A DNA stretch of 64,000 nt from the NCBI GenBank assembly GCA_005406025.1, contig BGZK01000017.1, forward strand, positions 124,001-188,000, in the 5' to 3' direction. The position numbers were made by a program, and so were the translations under genes. Below, in pieces: positions 1 through 13,300 of this stretch. Origin of the DNA: Eumeta japonica (lineage: Eukaryota; Arthropoda; Insecta; Lepidoptera; Psychidae). The notes under the pieces are model-generated. The model was not told where the DNA came from. It ran no database searches and saw only the letters and a list, made by a program, of their open reading frames with translations. Position 1 is the first letter of the stretch; each line of letters opens with the position of its first letter.

Positions 1-1199
1 TCGTAGGGTACATAAATTTGTTATAATTTTATTCACGATTAAACAAGAAAATTTAAAAGTAAATAGGTAAAATTTTTCTATAGCTTAATACAATAAATAA
101 GTTGCAATTTTAGTAAAGTTTAGCTTGTGGTTTGCATTTATAATAATAATTAAGTTCCATAAGAAATCTGACGGTTGTCGATGTTATTGACAGATGATGA
201 TAGTTTGAATTCTAGATTGCTAGATTTTTTTGACCTTTTATGCTTTATATGATGGTATTATATGCTTAGTACATTTGTAAAACTATGTGACACCCTTTTT
301 TAGATTTAAACAGCCCTTTTCGATTTAATATACATATATAAGAAAAGTTCAAAACACTTAGACTTAAAAGGTTGAAATTTTGCACAGGAGTTTACCGGGT
401 TTCTTTTAGGATGTAGGCAAGGAATAAGAAAAGGAATTCTGAAATTCAACCTTTGAAGGGGTGAAATCGGGGAACAAAGTTTAAATATTAAATAGATATT
501 TCGACTCGAAACTTCGTAAAAATGCTCCTAAAAACAAACAAGCCAATACTTATTTCGAGAATATTTGTCAACTCCATAGGGAGTGAAAATAAACTTAAAA
601 TCCAATATAGGATTCGGATATGAGGTTTTTTCGTGCGTACATTACTAAAATAGCATTTATTTTGAGAATTGATTATAATTTTTTTGTGAATTAGAGATTA
701 GGCTAGATTGGCTTTTGCTTGTGGCTTCTTTCGAGTGAACGTCGCAAAAGCAGGAACGGTATCCATATCGAGACTGGAATCGCAATTAAGAGCGGGACCG
801 AGACTGATAGCGGTCGGTCGATATAAAAAGAAGAATACTGTAGCCGCGCCGGCGGAACTGCGGGCGACAGCTAATATTTTATATTGAATACGTTTTTTTT
901 TAATTTTTCGTGATTTTGTTATCAAACTTTTTTAATTAAATGTTTAAAAACCTTTTAATCAGTCAGCCGTTGATTTATTGTTATTGATTTTCTTATTCAT
1001 GAAATTTGGTATCCATAATTTATATGTATACTAATTAATTAATTTACGTTTTCAATATCATTCACTTTCTTCATCAGTCGATCACACACAAAAGCTGGCT
1101 TTCACACACATAAACGGTGACGACTCTATGACACAATCGTAATTTTGAGTGTAATGGATATTTTTTTATATAGAGGACCACAATTTTGATTTCATTCAG
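1..1199. other. Intron/left flank of VWA8, no exon recognised
   Basis: AT-rich sequence. Bases 380-560 look like a dispersed repeat (CAACCTTTGAAGGGGTGAAA). Bases 735-870 are relatively GC-rich and contain irregular GGAACGG/GGAATCG-type runs. I see no splice-bounded VWA8 coding segment here. Confidence 0.4.
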
Positions 1200-1358
1200 G
1201 AACACCTTGCAGCACTGAGAGAAGAAGCCCCCAACGCTGACCCCACGAAGTTGGAGGCGCTGATGTCGGCGGCGTACGCTCTCGTCAGCCCGGAGGTTCA
1301 GCAAGTTACCCTACCTGATTTTCCTATCGACAGCCTGCACATGGCTGCTCGCGTACTG
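1200..1358 (+). CDS. VWA8: VWA8 exon 1 of window (internal exon)
   Basis: The acceptor TTCATTCAG and donor CTG|GTAATT bound 53 codons in phase 0 at both ends. The peptide runs from EHLAALREEAP to DSLHMAARVL, the helical segment between ATPase modules. The exon is internal because it has an acceptor and no start codon at its head. I could not recognise an earlier VWA8 exon in bases 1-1199. Confidence 0.9.
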
Positions 1359-4300
1359 GTAATTCTGCCGTTATATTTCTTTTATAATATTGCAGTAATC
1401 CATCGATCGCAAGTAATCGATTCATTTAAAATTTAAGCAATTTCATTTTTCAATGGAACTTTTATACTATATTTTTTCTGGCCTTTGATTTATACATTTA
1501 TTTGTAATATTTATTCGATTTATACAATAGGCCAGAGCGGCGTCGCATTCCAGAGCTATCATTATAGTCTAAGATCCGACTGCGTGAGTCCTACGTCCAT
1601 CTGTTTTTTAATCAAAATGCGATTAGCCTAAATAATTATTTATAGAGGAATACAATACAACGCACGAAACTCTGCCGCTCTGGGTTACCTTTGAATGAGG
1701 TGATGTGCAGGGTCAGTGCTCTCCAACCCTTCTTACTTCTCCTCCGCGTCCTTATTCTACGCCAATGCGACGCTTTAGTGACTAACTCACGGCGGGAGAG
1801 TTTCGTGCATTGTATTGTACTTTTCTGCCGGGATACCGACAACAATATGACCGTAAATACTTTTAATTAAAGTAATATTAATTATTCTTTTCTAAACAAT
1901 TTCGTTCACTTGTTTTCAAGTTAAATTACTGTTTATTTCAAAAAGAAATATATAAAGAACTTAAAAAGTTTGGGTTGCCATTTCTCAGTTGGCCCCGACT
2001 TCTTGGAAACCAGGTGTAAATAAGCCAAGTCAAGCCAACCATATACATTTTATTTGCCGTAGTTACACTTTTTTTATATATAAATTGTATGTTTTAAGAA
2101 TCTGTGAATTAGAGTTGCCACAGCAAAGCCACTAATGGCTGTCAAGAGCCGTGGACGACATTTTTCACACGTTTTATAAACGGCGCACAAGGAGCGTTTG
2201 GGGACTAATTTTGTGGTTTGAGTGGCCGCGTCTAAGGTACGCGTTGCGAGTGTTGCTGCGCTCTGGCCCGCCGCCCGCGCACATTCAGCCACATTCGCCG
2301 GTGTACTCCGCCCGCGTTCTGTGTTGTCTTGCTGCACAATAAGTGCAGTGAAAAGCGTCGGCGTCTAGCGGTCTGACTTACAACTCGTGGCTGCGTTCAT
2401 TGGTCGCCACCAAAGGTCTAGCGCGTGACGGCTCTAAAATAAAACCTCTCGCTTAATACCAAACTCGACATAAGTATCTGTGATTTTTATTGTTTGTTTA
2501 GTGTACAGTATAAATCATGACTTAATATGGCGTTTTACATAACCCATATTTGTCAAAGCACTTATTAAGAGCTGTACCACACTAATAAAAACATAAACTG
2601 CTAAAATTGTAACGCTACTTTTTCCTTTTTTTTAATAATAATTTCTAGCATGTTCGAGGGACAAAAGAGCAGACGAGCTACAGAGAAGACGGTCATCACC
2701 GTTTATGGACACTCGCAACCGCAGAGGAGTCACCGGTGCGTTGCCGGTCTCTTGGGAGGAATTAGGATATTCCATAGAGGGGGATCAGACTGATAGAGCT
2801 GTGAGTGGGGGGTCGGACCTTCGGAACTTTCACTCAAAAGACAAAACGAAACAGCAGAAGCTGCTATTTTACGTCCATTTTCTGTGAGAGTGGTATTTTA
2901 CCGCGAGACGGCCTATTTTGTGCTGCAGCCGAGTTGGTCGTAGTATGGCTCTAGCACAGTATCACAGTTGCTTTGTCGTAGTCTCGTGAAAACATAGAAA
3001 AAAAGGTCATCGGAGAACCTTCAACAATGTAATGCATTACAGTTTTTCACTACTGCCAATTGTAAAATTGTTTTATAAATATTGTGTCGTGTAGCTTTTT
3101 CAGCTCCGTATTTCTGGGCAATATTAGACTGATACGAAATAATTAGGCTCCGTTTCGATTGAGTATAGTGAAGGCAAATTCCCCGCATTGATACCTCCAT
3201 TTATTTTGTTTCGTATATACGTGATTGATCCTTCCGGCCGTCTGCGGCGCTGCGGGCCGCTACACGCAAAACTGTAATCACCTATTGTAAAAGGAACATC
3301 AAGGTCGGATCGTTTTGGCATTTTGGCAAATCCGACGACGACGAGGTCAATGTCGTAGCAGGCATTCGTGTCGTATTGGAAATATGATACACAAATTAAT
3401 AAATGATACTTCGTGCAAGATAAACAATATATCAGTAAATGTTACATTCTCTTATTACTTAAATTAATTCTTCTTTCACAGTTCTGCTCATGTGAATATA
3501 TAACAATTCGGGCTGGCCTAACATAACGCTCTAGAAGAAGAATATATTTATAGAATCATCCCTTTTGACGTGACAACGTCTTAAATTAGGTTGCGGCTGG
3601 GAGTCACTTATGAAAAGTGTACTGCTAACGAAGTCACCGAACGAGAGAGAGGCCCGCCGAATGCCTTGCGTCTCTCTCCCACTCAACTATGATCGGTCTG
3701 CCGCGCGCATAGAGAATTAGTGCATAGCTTGCGTATTGCAAGTTATTGTATGTATATTTGTATATAATACGTATGTATGTGTAAAGGTAAAAATAAAATT
3801 TTGTTAATATGAAATTCAGTGCGAGATTCTTTGTATAAATTAATGTTTTAAGGTATAAATAAATGTTTTAAATTGTTACTATTATTTCATCCTTCTTCCT
3901 ACTATACGAATGAATATTCACATTAAAATGATTTTACCATTCAAAGTCGTTGTCACGTAAAACTTTCGCCCGTATACCGACTTTACAGGCAACCAAATTT
4001 TTTTTTTCATTACGTCAACATTAGAAGGATAATGCTAAAGAGAGACTCTGCTCTAAGTCGTCATGCTATATCCGCTGATTTCTCTATGACCCTGAATCTC
4101 GCTGTTTGTGTGTAGACGTTGGACGTTATGGTATTAAAATACCATGTATTTCTTTGTTTCAGGAATCGAATCCGAACATGTCAGTACACAAACTGATAAA
4201 TCTCTTGTATCCATATACTACATTCTTGAACCACGACCTGGTCAGAAACGTGAAGGTTATCCTGAACAATCTGAAAATCGACATGAACGTTAAGAACGAA

Positions 4301-7300
4301 TGCACTTTATCGAACGTCAGCGGCGTTACGGGGAATAAAGCTTTAGCAACAGTGAAAATTGACGGCGTAACACGTCAGTTTCCCGTGCCCTGTGGCGACA
4401 GGAATAAGAGCATACCATTACCCAAGAATTTAGTTGAGACCGCTTACCAGAGTGGATTGCTTGCCGAGTTTATGATGAGCCACGGTGTAGGCGATTTTTG
4501 TATTGTAGGTGAGTAGGGGTTTTTTACGTGGCCATCAATTGTCATTTAGAATTTATTTTTGCATTACTTATTTCTTTTTATTCATTTCTTCGTATAGTAG
4601 CAAGTGAAAGCTGGTAAACACTTAAATTGTAAAACATATGATATTTTGATATTTGACTTGTACAATTTTCCGAGTATATTATTTGCTGATGAGCGGTGGT
4701 AGCCGAGTGGTCAGCCCATTATTCGAATCCAATGGTTAGAATCGTGACCACTCGTGAATTGTAAACGCCTTAAATTAACTTAAAATTTACTCCATGCCTT
4801 GGAGGGTCAGTTCTCAGTCCCGAATATTACCAATCTGTGCTGAGTCAGCGTGGAGAGCATAACTTTTAAGTAACCTAATATGTGTTAAAGTTTGTGACAG
4901 GATATGCCTTTATAGTGGAGTGAATAAAGGCCTACACAGCATCCGCTGGGCGGCTGCTATCCCACAATTCCCCCTTGTGGATTTAGAAATAAACCTGTTC
5001 CTTTTCTCTCTCTCTCTCTCTCTTTCATGTCTGTTTCGTTTACTTATATTATGTGTTGCCATATACATTGCATACAGGGTGTTAATAAAGTCATCATCAT
5101 CAAATCACCTATACACTTATAGAATTTAATAGACAATTAAATCTAATTTTATGTAAATTTACTTTTTTTTTATCCTTCAGGACCTAAAGGTTGTGGCAAA
5201 AGCGTGTTGGTCACACAGTTAGCGTCCATGTTGAAGTATACCATAGAGCCTATAGTATTGTACCAGGACATGACGGCGCGAGACTTAGTCCAACAGCGCA
5301 CCACTTTGGATAATGGGGATACGGTGTGGCGGAATTCGGCGTTAGTGGACGCAGCGTTGAAAGGGAATCTGGCTGTCTTAGACGGCTTACACAGGATACA
5401 TCCTAGTACGCTAGCGGTCTTGCACAGGTAAAGATTTATAGTTAAAAGGTTGAGTAAACTGTCCATTGGTCTTGTCCACATTTTTAGGAAAGGCTTCTTG
5501 ATGCACCTTTAGAAATTGCTATATTTATCCATCGTTCAAACAGATGAACAAGAAAAGATTTACTGTTATAGTTCACATTAGTTGAATTCGTTATACAGTA
5601 ACTAATTTTATTCGTTTTAAACATATAAACTTATACAATACAGTATAACCAGCTAGACCGGTAAGATACAACACTCTTTCAGAATTCAGATGTGAATTAG
5701 CAGATTCCGCTATTTCATTTCATCCAGTGAATAAGACTTGCGGTGGCCCAATTTCCCTTCCAATAAATGTCCTATTTCTTCCCAAGAGCTAGGCAATGCT
5801 TTAGTAACTCTTCTGAGGTTGAGAGTTTCCATTGCCGGCGGTTTTCACTTACCTGCCGGTGGCACGCATGCTCGTTTGCTCCTTGAAAATGCTGTTAAAA
5901 TAATCTGGTGTCAATTGTGTCTATAATCAAACAAAAAGATAATTAATCGTTAAAGATGTTTATACATTTCCTAATTGATTTTTACCTATTTTTCATGAAA
6001 CCTTTGAAACTAGTGCCATTACAATCAATATGAATAAGTTTTTTCTAAACGAAGAAGTGATGAAATCGCCATCTGGTCTGTTGTTGTAAGAAAATTCATA
6101 ATATAGAAATAATCTGTTTTTGTAAAGTAAATTTGAAAAAAATATTAAAATAAATGCTTAAGTCGCGTTTTCACTAGAGGCACATTTGTGTTGTTTCAAA
6201 TGTATTCTCTGATCTGTTTCTGGTTTATATCTAGGTATTTCTAAAATTGACTGGCAAACCTTATCAGGCTGGTGCATGATCGAGAGTTACAGCTACATGA
6301 CGGCACCAGATTGTTGCGTCACGACCGCTACGACGACCTGTTGGCGTCCGGCTTGACACGAGACCAGCTAGAAGAGAGCGGTGTTAAAAGGATACATCCA
6401 GCTTTCAGGTTTGCACTCTTCTACTTAATATAATTCGGTCAATGGTCGGGTAATTTAAAATATAGGTAATCTATTTAATTGATAATTGAATTAGTACGTT
6501 TTTAGTTTTTTCAAATATGAAAACAAAAAATTTCAGGTATCATTTTCATTTATTTTTTAATATACTCTCTGTTTCAATATATTTATTACATCTGCCATTA
6601 TCATTTTTAGTAGTTATTATATATAAAAGTAGTTTTTATTTTGTAAAAATATTCAGTCAAGTTGCCTTCATGTTCATCATCAACATGATTTACTGGACGA
6701 TGTTTTTTAGCTTCGAGAATAAGAAGTAATAATTTGGGGCCAGGTTTTCAATGTACGACATCCTCTATGATTTTGATCTCGCAGTCTCACTTGGCAGCCT
6801 TTACCATCTGATCAGTGTGAATTGAAGCATTATCATATAGAAGCAGCATACTTGTGACTATTCCCGCTCCCTTTTCATTAATGGCTGTTCTTAAATGCCA
6901 TAGAATATTGACAGTACGTTTTTGTGATATTGAAACTTTTATATTTGTATCCTATCAGCGATATCCTATGATCACCTCAAACGATGATGATCAACATCTT
7001 CCCAATTACAGGAAAGATTTTGAATTTCTTGGGATAGGCTGCCACTCTAATATATCATTGCATTTACATTTTCTTGCTGTTTTGGGGTCACAATAATGAA
7101 TTCAGGTTTATCTCAATTAACAACTCTTGTGATGAATGTTTCTGGATTTTTCCCATATAGCTCCAAAAACTGCGAACAGCATTCCACGTGCGATGTAGTC
7201 CAGCATCGCGGCACTCATCTCGCAGCCGCTTTTGTCTACGAAAATGATCATGAACATTATTGTTATAGTACTGGCAGAAATATCACTTTTCCTGCTATTT

Positions 7301-10300
7301 CTTGTGAAGAAGCTTCCAAAGGGCACGAAGATCGTCTTCGCTGCTCCACTTCTCTCATATAAATTCTTTCGATTACTTTTGAATAGTTAATAACGAAGGA
7401 ACAGATAGCTAGTAACAAGCAGCAGAATAAACAGCATTAAATTCCTATTCAATGTATCTTTAGCTTGTATCTTGTCTGGTTAATATGCACGATGACCTAA
7501 CGTTATCAAAACTGTAAAATTACTTTATTGGTACTCTTTATGGTGACGCTCACAGAAAAACAATTTTTTTTTATTTTAATTATTATTGCCCATAAAGCAA
7601 GTCTACAAGTGTACAAACAAAGATTAGAGCATGCACGCACGCACACGCTCACACGCTCCGTAAGAACGAATTTTACACAAATCGTATCCAAAAAAATTTT
7701 TCACCATTTTATGTCTGTCCGGGCGGACTTACGGGCAAAAGCTAATATATATGCCTTGCTACTATGTATGCCATACCACTATATACGCTATGAAATGTGC
7801 AACATACACGCCGAGAATTTTTTGAATGGCCCTCGTTCGAGTTATATCACTTAAACTATAATGGGAGTCAGCGGCATTGTCAGTTAGTCACTTAAAATAA
7901 AAGCTCGAGATTTGGCGTTCGAAATCGTGAGATGGCGCTGACGTCGTAATAGGGCGTTCAAGAGAAAAACGCATGTAAGGATTTGAATTAAAAAAAAATT
8001 ACCTGGTCACGGGAAAATCGCTAACAAGAACATTTTAAGACATAAGTCAAATCACTTTCGAAGTAGATTTAAAAACGCTTTGTCGTAGAGGTCATAAGTA
8101 CATATAAATAGATTCATATAAAGGAACCAATTCCTTTTGGGTGTAGTTCATGTATCATTGTACATTTGAACACTGTGTACATGTTGTGAATGCATTTGTT
8201 GTGGTGCAATTGTTCACCTCCAGTATTTTGTAAAATCATCTGAAGACTATTAGGTATTTGTAAGAAACACTTAATTATTATTTACCATTTTTATTTACAT
8301 TTGTCTATAAGCATTTTGTGAGACTATAATATATATATATTTATAGATTACTGTTGTCTGAAAGATAAAATCTAGTAAAAATGTAAATTTTTACAAGAAT
8401 TTTGTCTAAATTACAGAATCATAGCCTTAGCAGAACCACCAGTACTGGGACGAGGCCAGCACTGGTTATCACCTGAGATTTTAAGTCTATTCATGTTTCA
8501 TGAGATGAGAAATCTCAGTAGAGATGAAGAGATTTTTGTTTTGAATTCTTTGGTAAGTAATATAATTCTTTTTGTTCAATCTGTTTTTCATTTAACAAGT
8601 ACAGTGTATCACTCTGTATTGTAAATATACTATATTTTACCTTTTTATACAGTAATGATGTGAGTAAACATACTGTGTTTATTTTTTCCAACCAATTCAG
8701 CTTAACGTCTACTAGATGACTGCAGGCAAGAAACCATGTGGTTTTTTTGGTATTTATTTGAATGTTTTTGTTTGGAAAAACTAAATAAGATCTGTTTATT
8801 GCTAGTTATGCATCTTAAATGTTTCAAAGAAATATTTTATTTTATAATCTAATTTTAATCTTTACACTATAATAATATAATAGTTCCTATTTTCTAAATT
8901 CTCAGTACGGTGATCTTTCGACGCATCTTCATTCAATCATCAATTTGGCAGATGAATTGAGGCAATCCGAAGATAGTACATTGAAGAATCTGTCATCATC
9001 GCTTTCGACTAGGCAGCTCCTCAGGCTAGCAAGCAGAATGGCTAAATATCCAACCGAGTCCGCTTACGAAACTATTCAACAAACATTTTTAGCGAAATTC
9101 CTTCCCAATTTAGCCAGGAGAGCTTTGGATAGCGCTTGTAAAAACATTGGCATAGAACCTCCACATCGAGTCGGTATGTTCGGTAAAAAGGAAACGAAAG
9201 TCTCGTGCGCAATTCAGAACGGTATATTAACAATCGGTAACACTAGTACGGAAGTATATAAAACAGAAGCTCTGTCAAAAGTACCAGATATACTTTTCTA
9301 TGACGTACCGCAACACATAAAACTTCTGGAATGGCTGCTACAAGATTTTCTTCTGGGCAACCATTTGCTTCTGGTCGGTAATCAAGGCGTGGGTAAGAAT
9401 AAAATCGCCGATAGGTTGCTGCAACTTCTGAACCGTCCCAGAGAGTATATACAGTTGCATCGAGACACGACCGTCCAGTCTCTAACCGTCCAACCTACAG
9501 TAAAAGACGGTATCGTTGTCTATGAGGATTCTCCATTGGTGAAGGCGGTCAAGAATGGCCACGTGCTGGTCGTCGATGAAGCGGACAAAGCTCCCACGCA
9601 TGTTACGTGCATTCTGAAAACCTTGGTGGAAAACGGGGAAATGATTTTGAGCGACGGTCGAAGGATCGTGCCCCGGGATATGTTGGATAGTTCTGCCGGG
9701 GACAGTTCTAGTTTCATTCTTGTGCATGGGGATTTCAGAATGATCGTGCTGGCTAATAGGCCAGGGTTTCCTTTTTTGGGCAACGATTTCTTCGCCGCGT
9801 TGGGTAAGTTTTCTTTAGAATTATGCGTTTGCACTAGTACGATGTACTGTATCACGTAATCTCTGCGGCTGGACACGATTTTCTTCGATTATCATCCCGC
9901 CTATGACGATCGAAATCTGTTTAAAAACACGATATGGCCTGTATTGTGATGTAATTCGAATTTCTGTATATTTTTTTGAATAATTTTGTTTATTTAATTG
10001 AAATTTAATTGTAAAAGTCACTGCAACTCTTAAAGTTTTTACGATTTGGGAGTGATTTAGAAGTTCATTTGGGATTTGTACAGATGCTCTACAGGTCGTG
10101 CTAAACTTTATTGCGGTTATGAGTACAGGCAAAAATTGCATTTCAATAAAATATATTAATATTAATTATTGTATGTTGGATTGTGTCAGAACATTTGCCT
10201 TGAATTCAAATCGGATGTAAAAGTTGATGCGAGATGTACAACTGATGTTAGTCTGTAAAACATGCCTATTCATTGTCCAGTATTTTTTTAATTACTATTA

Positions 10301-13300
10301 TTCAAGTTTTAAGAAATCGTATCGTTTGCTTAATTCGGTGTGAGTTTAATGAAGATTTAATTATTTCAGGCGATTTATTCTCTTGTCACGCTGTCGATAA
10401 TCCTTCGATCGATTCTGAAATGGAACTCCTGAAGCAGTACGGGCCCGACGTGCCCCAGGATGTAATGAAGAAGCTTGTCAAGGCTTTTGCCGTGCTGCGC
10501 GAAATGGCAGATCGGGGCCAGCTGACGTACCCGTATTCTACAAGGGAGTTGGTCAATATCGTCAAACATTTACAGGTGCGTATGGTGTTTCTTTCGAAAG
10601 GGCTACCAGTATATTTTCATAGGCATGCCGATTATGAACCGATACATACAAATCACGAAATAATAACTTGTAAATAGTGCAAAAGGTTTTGTATGCGGCG
10701 CCGATGGATCGTAACTTTCTTGTTATTATAACTATATGATCAACGAAAAGAAGAGAACAATGCATTTCCAGTTGGTTTTGAGGCCGTACTGTCTTTCTTT
10801 TCTATACTTACGATATTCTCATACATTTTCACAGTGTGCGTGTTGTAGCTACAGCCATAAAAAATGATAGTTTTTAGGATCCGAGGTCATAAAACACCTT
10901 TTGATTCTTCTTTATTATGGTAGCTATTGTAAGCAAAAATAGAAGTACTCGAGGCCTACGACTTGAGGTAGTTTTTACAGTTTCGTGCCTCCAAATGAAA
11001 AAAAATTGGAACCCTTATCCTAATAGGCTGTATGTCTATCTGTCATATCTTAATTTGATCTGAATCTACTGGACTAATTAAGTTGATATTTGGTACATAT
11101 ATATGTGACCCAAATACGGACGTGTAACGTAAATAGGTATTAAATATGAGGGTCAGTTTTAGGGGATAAATTGGAAAATCCAAAAGTGCACGACTCATAA
11201 TGTTCATTCGTTTTTTGTTAATAACTATTAAACGACACAAATCAAGTTAACCATTTTCAATACCAATCTCCGGACAGTGGATCTCAAGCTATTAAAAAAA
11301 TGGATCAAATTAGTGAATTTTACGCTCGCTATCGTGTCCGGAACGAAAAAGTGTTGATTGACAGGAAATTTCTTTGACTATTTTGATAGTTTTTCTAATT
11401 GTATTATGTTAAATCGATTTGAACCAGTGATAGAATTAATCTTCATTAAATTATCTATCAAATAGTGCACAGGTTAATAAAATTACATGAATTATTAATC
11501 GTGTTATTGATGAAAAAAGTTACGAAATTGAGGAAAAAAAATTATTCGTTCGTAGAGCACTTCTTAATGCTTCGCATTATGAGTCGTGCAATTAGAAAAT
11601 TTAAGAAAAAGTTTTGCGAATTGTACCTTGTGACACATCAAATGATAGGGCTTATTGTGAGAGTTTGGAGATTTTATACAATCTTAAGGTAAATAGTTTT
11701 TAAATTATTGAAATGAAATCAAGATTGGCCATTCCCCCTTATATCGGAAATCATTGCGCCTAAAATCTTGAAATAAATACTGATAATAATTCTTTACTCA
11801 TTAATTACAGGAAAGTTTCATTTCATTTCAATCTCCAGTATAAATTGACACTCGCTATATACGTAAGTGTATATTTACTATGAACCAATTTTTTTTACAT
11901 TTGTTCTATCGTAAAAACAGTAACATATAAAAGCGTTAAACTTGGCGTTATCATAGAGCAAACTTAAGGAAAGCAATAAATAATAAGAAACCGGCCATGA
12001 GCATGTCGGCCCATGCTTAATGTGGGGTTCCGAAGCTCTTACTACAAAGAAATGCTCTACAGATGAAAAAACAACGTTGTTACACTTTTTCCTGCATTTC
12101 CATGTTTCCTGCACAGAATAGGTATAAGCACTTTAGTCCCCCATAACTAGAGAAACAAGTAGATATGTCGACTATTACTTTTAAAATAGTGTAAACTATA
12201 AAGCACCAGTAAAAGAGCGTATCTTCATGGTAGTTACGCCCTTTTGTTGGGTAACGTAGTTTTTCAGCAATGACTCAAAAACGGTATATCCAATCATGTT
12301 CAAAATAATTTTCATTGAAAGTATTTATTAAACGTTACCTTTGTAATTTTTTAATAGTTTTTGAACAAAATAAAGTGGGGGGACACAATTTAGGCAACTT
12401 TCGGAGCAATTATGTTCGTAAATGTTCATTTCATCAAAAAAAAAAAAATGTATTAGAAACTCTAAAGTATATTTTAAAGAACTGTCGAAGTATGTGCCAC
12501 TCATTGATGTTTTGCTGAAAAAAATTTTTTCAGTTTTTTTACATGTATGGAGTTCTCCCCTAAAAATATTTATTTTTGTTATTTAAGTACCAAACTAAGT
12601 AGCGGCTTATACAAGACACTTACACTATAAATTTCTTCATTATCGTCTTAGAGTTTTTGAATAAAATGCCTGTGATATACGGATGGACGGTCGGACGGAC
12701 ATGACGAAACTATGAAGTTTCCGTTTTTCATTCTAGCTGGGAACCTTAAAAATCGTCCAAGTGCGAGTGGAGCTCGTGCTAAGAATCCGCAAATGATTGA
12801 ATAAATGAAAATAATTTCTTTTAAATACTCATAACAAATATATTGTATTGTAGTACGGAACCCTGGGTGCGCAAGTACGACTCACACGTCTATTTTTTTA
12901 TGTAGGGTATCATTGTATCGATTTCGCCACTGAGTCAATATGTTCGTATGTTGTGGATATAATAGTGCTTGGTGACCGCAGTAGTGTGAAGTTGCTTTTT
13001 GCCGTTGGCCGGTGCTTAGAGGCGTTGGTTAATCACCTTTTGAGTTGATAACATTTATTCATTTGTTACGTTGATAAAAGGAGCTCGATCTTTGTTGTGT
13101 GTATCCGTCATATTCGAATCGCTTATTACTATGAAACTATTAGCATTGTGTAAACTTGTGATCAATGGTCGAGCCTACAACGAGTCGATTGTGTATAGTA
13201 ATTTTTTTAGCTGTAACATTGTTGCACTAATGGTTAGGTTAGGTTACATTAATTTAACGCATGCAAAATTTTGTTTATACATAGTGAAATTGCGGTATTT

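Noticed and set aside
4691..4765. Possible tRNA gene
   Set aside because: The A- and B-box-like words are too close together and there is no cloverleaf. The downstream body and (TCA)n tail mark a SINE.
9482..9876. Open frames on the minus strand opposite VWA8 exon 6
   Set aside because: They mirror a conserved plus-strand AAA exon and have no domain of their own. The same applies to minus frames at 5170-5481, 10375-10569 and 13413-13595.
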